The translations under genes and the position numbers were made by a program. This document shows positions 62,570 through 64,000 of a stretch of DNA of 64,000 nt, in pieces. Under the pieces are notes generated by a model. The model saw nothing but the letters and a program-made list of their open reading frames with translations, was not told the DNA's origin and searched no databases. Position 1 is the first letter of the stretch. The number at the start of each line of letters is the position of its first letter. This DNA is from Prunella strophiata. Taxonomy: Eukaryota > Chordata > Aves > Passeriformes > Prunellidae. The stretch is from the NCBI GenBank assembly GCA_036583965.1, contig JAZBQD010000030.1:85936800-86000799 (forward strand). Reading direction: 5' to 3'.

Positions 62570-63400
62570 GATGGCTATAATATGTAACAGCTTAATGTGC
62601 CCACAGAAGTGATTGATGCCCCCTCCATATCTCTAAAGAGCTTCAGTTTTGATGCACTCTGTTTTTAACTAATATTTCTTATTACTCCTCTTCCTGGCAA
62701 TGTTTTTCTCTTTTTCTTCGACGTAGGGAAAGGAGGAAGGAAGCAAAATGCCAAACAACTTATCAAAGCTGGTTGTCTCTCTCAAGATCCTGACTTAGGA
62801 AAACAAAAATTTGAAGGATCCCTTAATCAGTTCGTAGCAGTTTGTTTAGATTATTCTAGCAGAAGTTTGGTCCTTTGTAAATCAGTTATCCCTGATATTA
62901 AACTGGAAAGAAGCAAGGAAAGATATTAACTGCAGAGAAGCAATGTTTGTAACCTGACAAAATGTTTGTCTTGGGGCAACACAGTCTGAGGGTCTCAATG
63001 AGATATTGCCATTAATCCAAACAGGCCACAGCCCCACAGTCACTCTGCCTGATCAGCAGATAGCCATGAATTTTAGGAAAATTTCAGACAAATTTAAAAA
63101 CCTCTACTAACCTAGCTGGCTATACATTTCTAATCAGAATTCTTTCCCTGTACTTAAAATAAGCAGAAAACAGATTTCTCTATTTCCCCTAAAATCAATC
63201 TTTCACTTTATCTGTCAGTTGCTTTCTCCCAATTAGTATTCCAAATTCATTTATTTTTGTCATAAATTAAATTTTTTTGCGTACCTTGGCACGAGTTTTT
63301 CATTCAATACTTGTGAGTAATGTGACAGACTTAACGTTGTGTTGCTTAGCAGTAATAATAATAATAAAAAACAGTAACTTTGTTAATGAATTGAGATGAA
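62570..63400. other. AT-rich right flank of the minisatellite
   Basis: The array ends abruptly and AT-rich unique sequence follows. A small (AAT)n repeat lies at about 63352-63367. No gene visible. Confidence 0.55.
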
Positions 63401-63429
63401 TCAAAAATGCCTTATTAATTATTGCTTGC

Positions 63430-63850
63430 CTAGTAGGCTAAGCTTTGGCTCTTCACCTCACTGGCCCAGAGAACATTTCTTGCCTTTGGCCATGTCGGAG
63501 GGGCTCATTAAAACATCTCTTGGGAGCAGAAAGAAATTGTTAGTGAAAAGCAATGGTCAGTGCCTCAGCTAGAACCCAGAAGGGAAGGGAATCCCTCATC
63601 ACTGAGAGCTAACAAGGCTGTATGTATTACACCTGTAATCAAACTGCTCCGAAAATGCCAGGAGACCACTGAGCTCTCTTTGTGATTGGTGAAGTTATCT
63701 GAAAATGCTGAATCCAATCCATAATTGATGTGCACACATACAATTACAAGCCTCCAGATATCAGTTAAAATGTTGCAGTTGCAAGCCTTAAGGAGTGGTA
63801 AACCTTAACATGCATGGCATAAAATAAGGTGTTTGACATAATAGAAGTGA
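63430..63850. promoter_or_regulatory. Candidate conserved non-coding element
   Basis: The stretch is free of homopolymers and holds many motif-like words: GTGATTGGTGAAG (about 63681), ATAATTGATGTG (about 63721), ACAATTACAAG (about 63739), TGTAATCAAACTG (about 63634), and several TTAAAA/TAAT cores. The motifs resemble homeodomain and PBX-type sites. It resembles a gene-desert enhancer. I could not test conservation. Confidence 0.3.
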
Positions 63851-64000
63851 ACCTGTTTTGCTTCCATGCACTGTCAGTTAAATTTTAATTGAATTTGCTA
63901 CATTTGTTAACAGATGTAATTATAGAAAACCTTCCTGAAAAACAATGATATATGGATGGGCTTGGGTATCTTGTGGATATTTTGTGAATCAGGGCTAGGG

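Noticed and set aside
58899..62580. Very long open frames (about 1157-1214 codons) on both strands
   Set aside because: They are confined to the tandem array, have identical 19-residue cycles in every frame, and begin and end at the array edges. They reflect a stop-free repeat unit, not a gene.

Overview
The window looks like non-coding DNA from a bird, most likely a passerine. It is AT-rich and carries truncated LINE fragments that end in the octamer-type tails (ATTCTATG-like) of avian CR1. It also carries a solo LTR that I recognise as the endogenous-retrovirus (ERVL-like) LTR type common in songbird genomes, and a second, less certain LTR. There are no Alu-, B1- or other mammal-type SINEs. 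The bird call is strong; passerine rests on my recognition of the LTR family.

I found no protein-coding gene or exon I can support. No open frame outside the tandem array exceeds about 200 codons, none shows a recognisable domain, and the longest (about 1180-1820) are by-products of a GC-rich CpG island. Five overlapping kilobase-long frames at 58.9-62.6 kb are an artefact of a tandem repeat whose unit has no stop codon in any frame. I read the window as intergenic or deep-intronic sequence, of the gene-desert type.

Layout: 1-1.2 kb AT-rich; 1.3-1.75 kb a small CpG island with a 10-bp tandem repeat; 1.95-2.75 kb unusually CpG-bearing, homeodomain-motif-rich sequence that looks like a conserved non-coding element; 2.75-15 kb AT-rich with three minus-strand CR1 fragments, a probable LTR fragment and a 70-bp tandem duplication; 15.1-15.7 kb the solo LTR; 15.7-58.7 kb mostly featureless AT-rich sequence with simple repeats, three more CR1 fragments, GC-richer blocks near 23.7-24.2 and 27.0-27.5 kb, a few candidate regulatory elements and two perfect 13-bp hairpins (the other end of the pair is at 5.1 kb); 58.9-62.57 kb a 3.6-kb GC-rich minisatellite of about 19-bp units; 62.6-64 kb AT-rich sequence ending in another enhancer-like stretch.

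The most striking feature is the minisatellite. It holds roughly 185-190 copies of a 19-bp unit in three main variants that form at least two domains. Its minus strand is a long run of closely spaced G4-type G-tracts, and nearly every unit carries one or two CpGs, all inside otherwise AT-rich DNA. No operon, pathway or gene set can be described, because no genes are visible.
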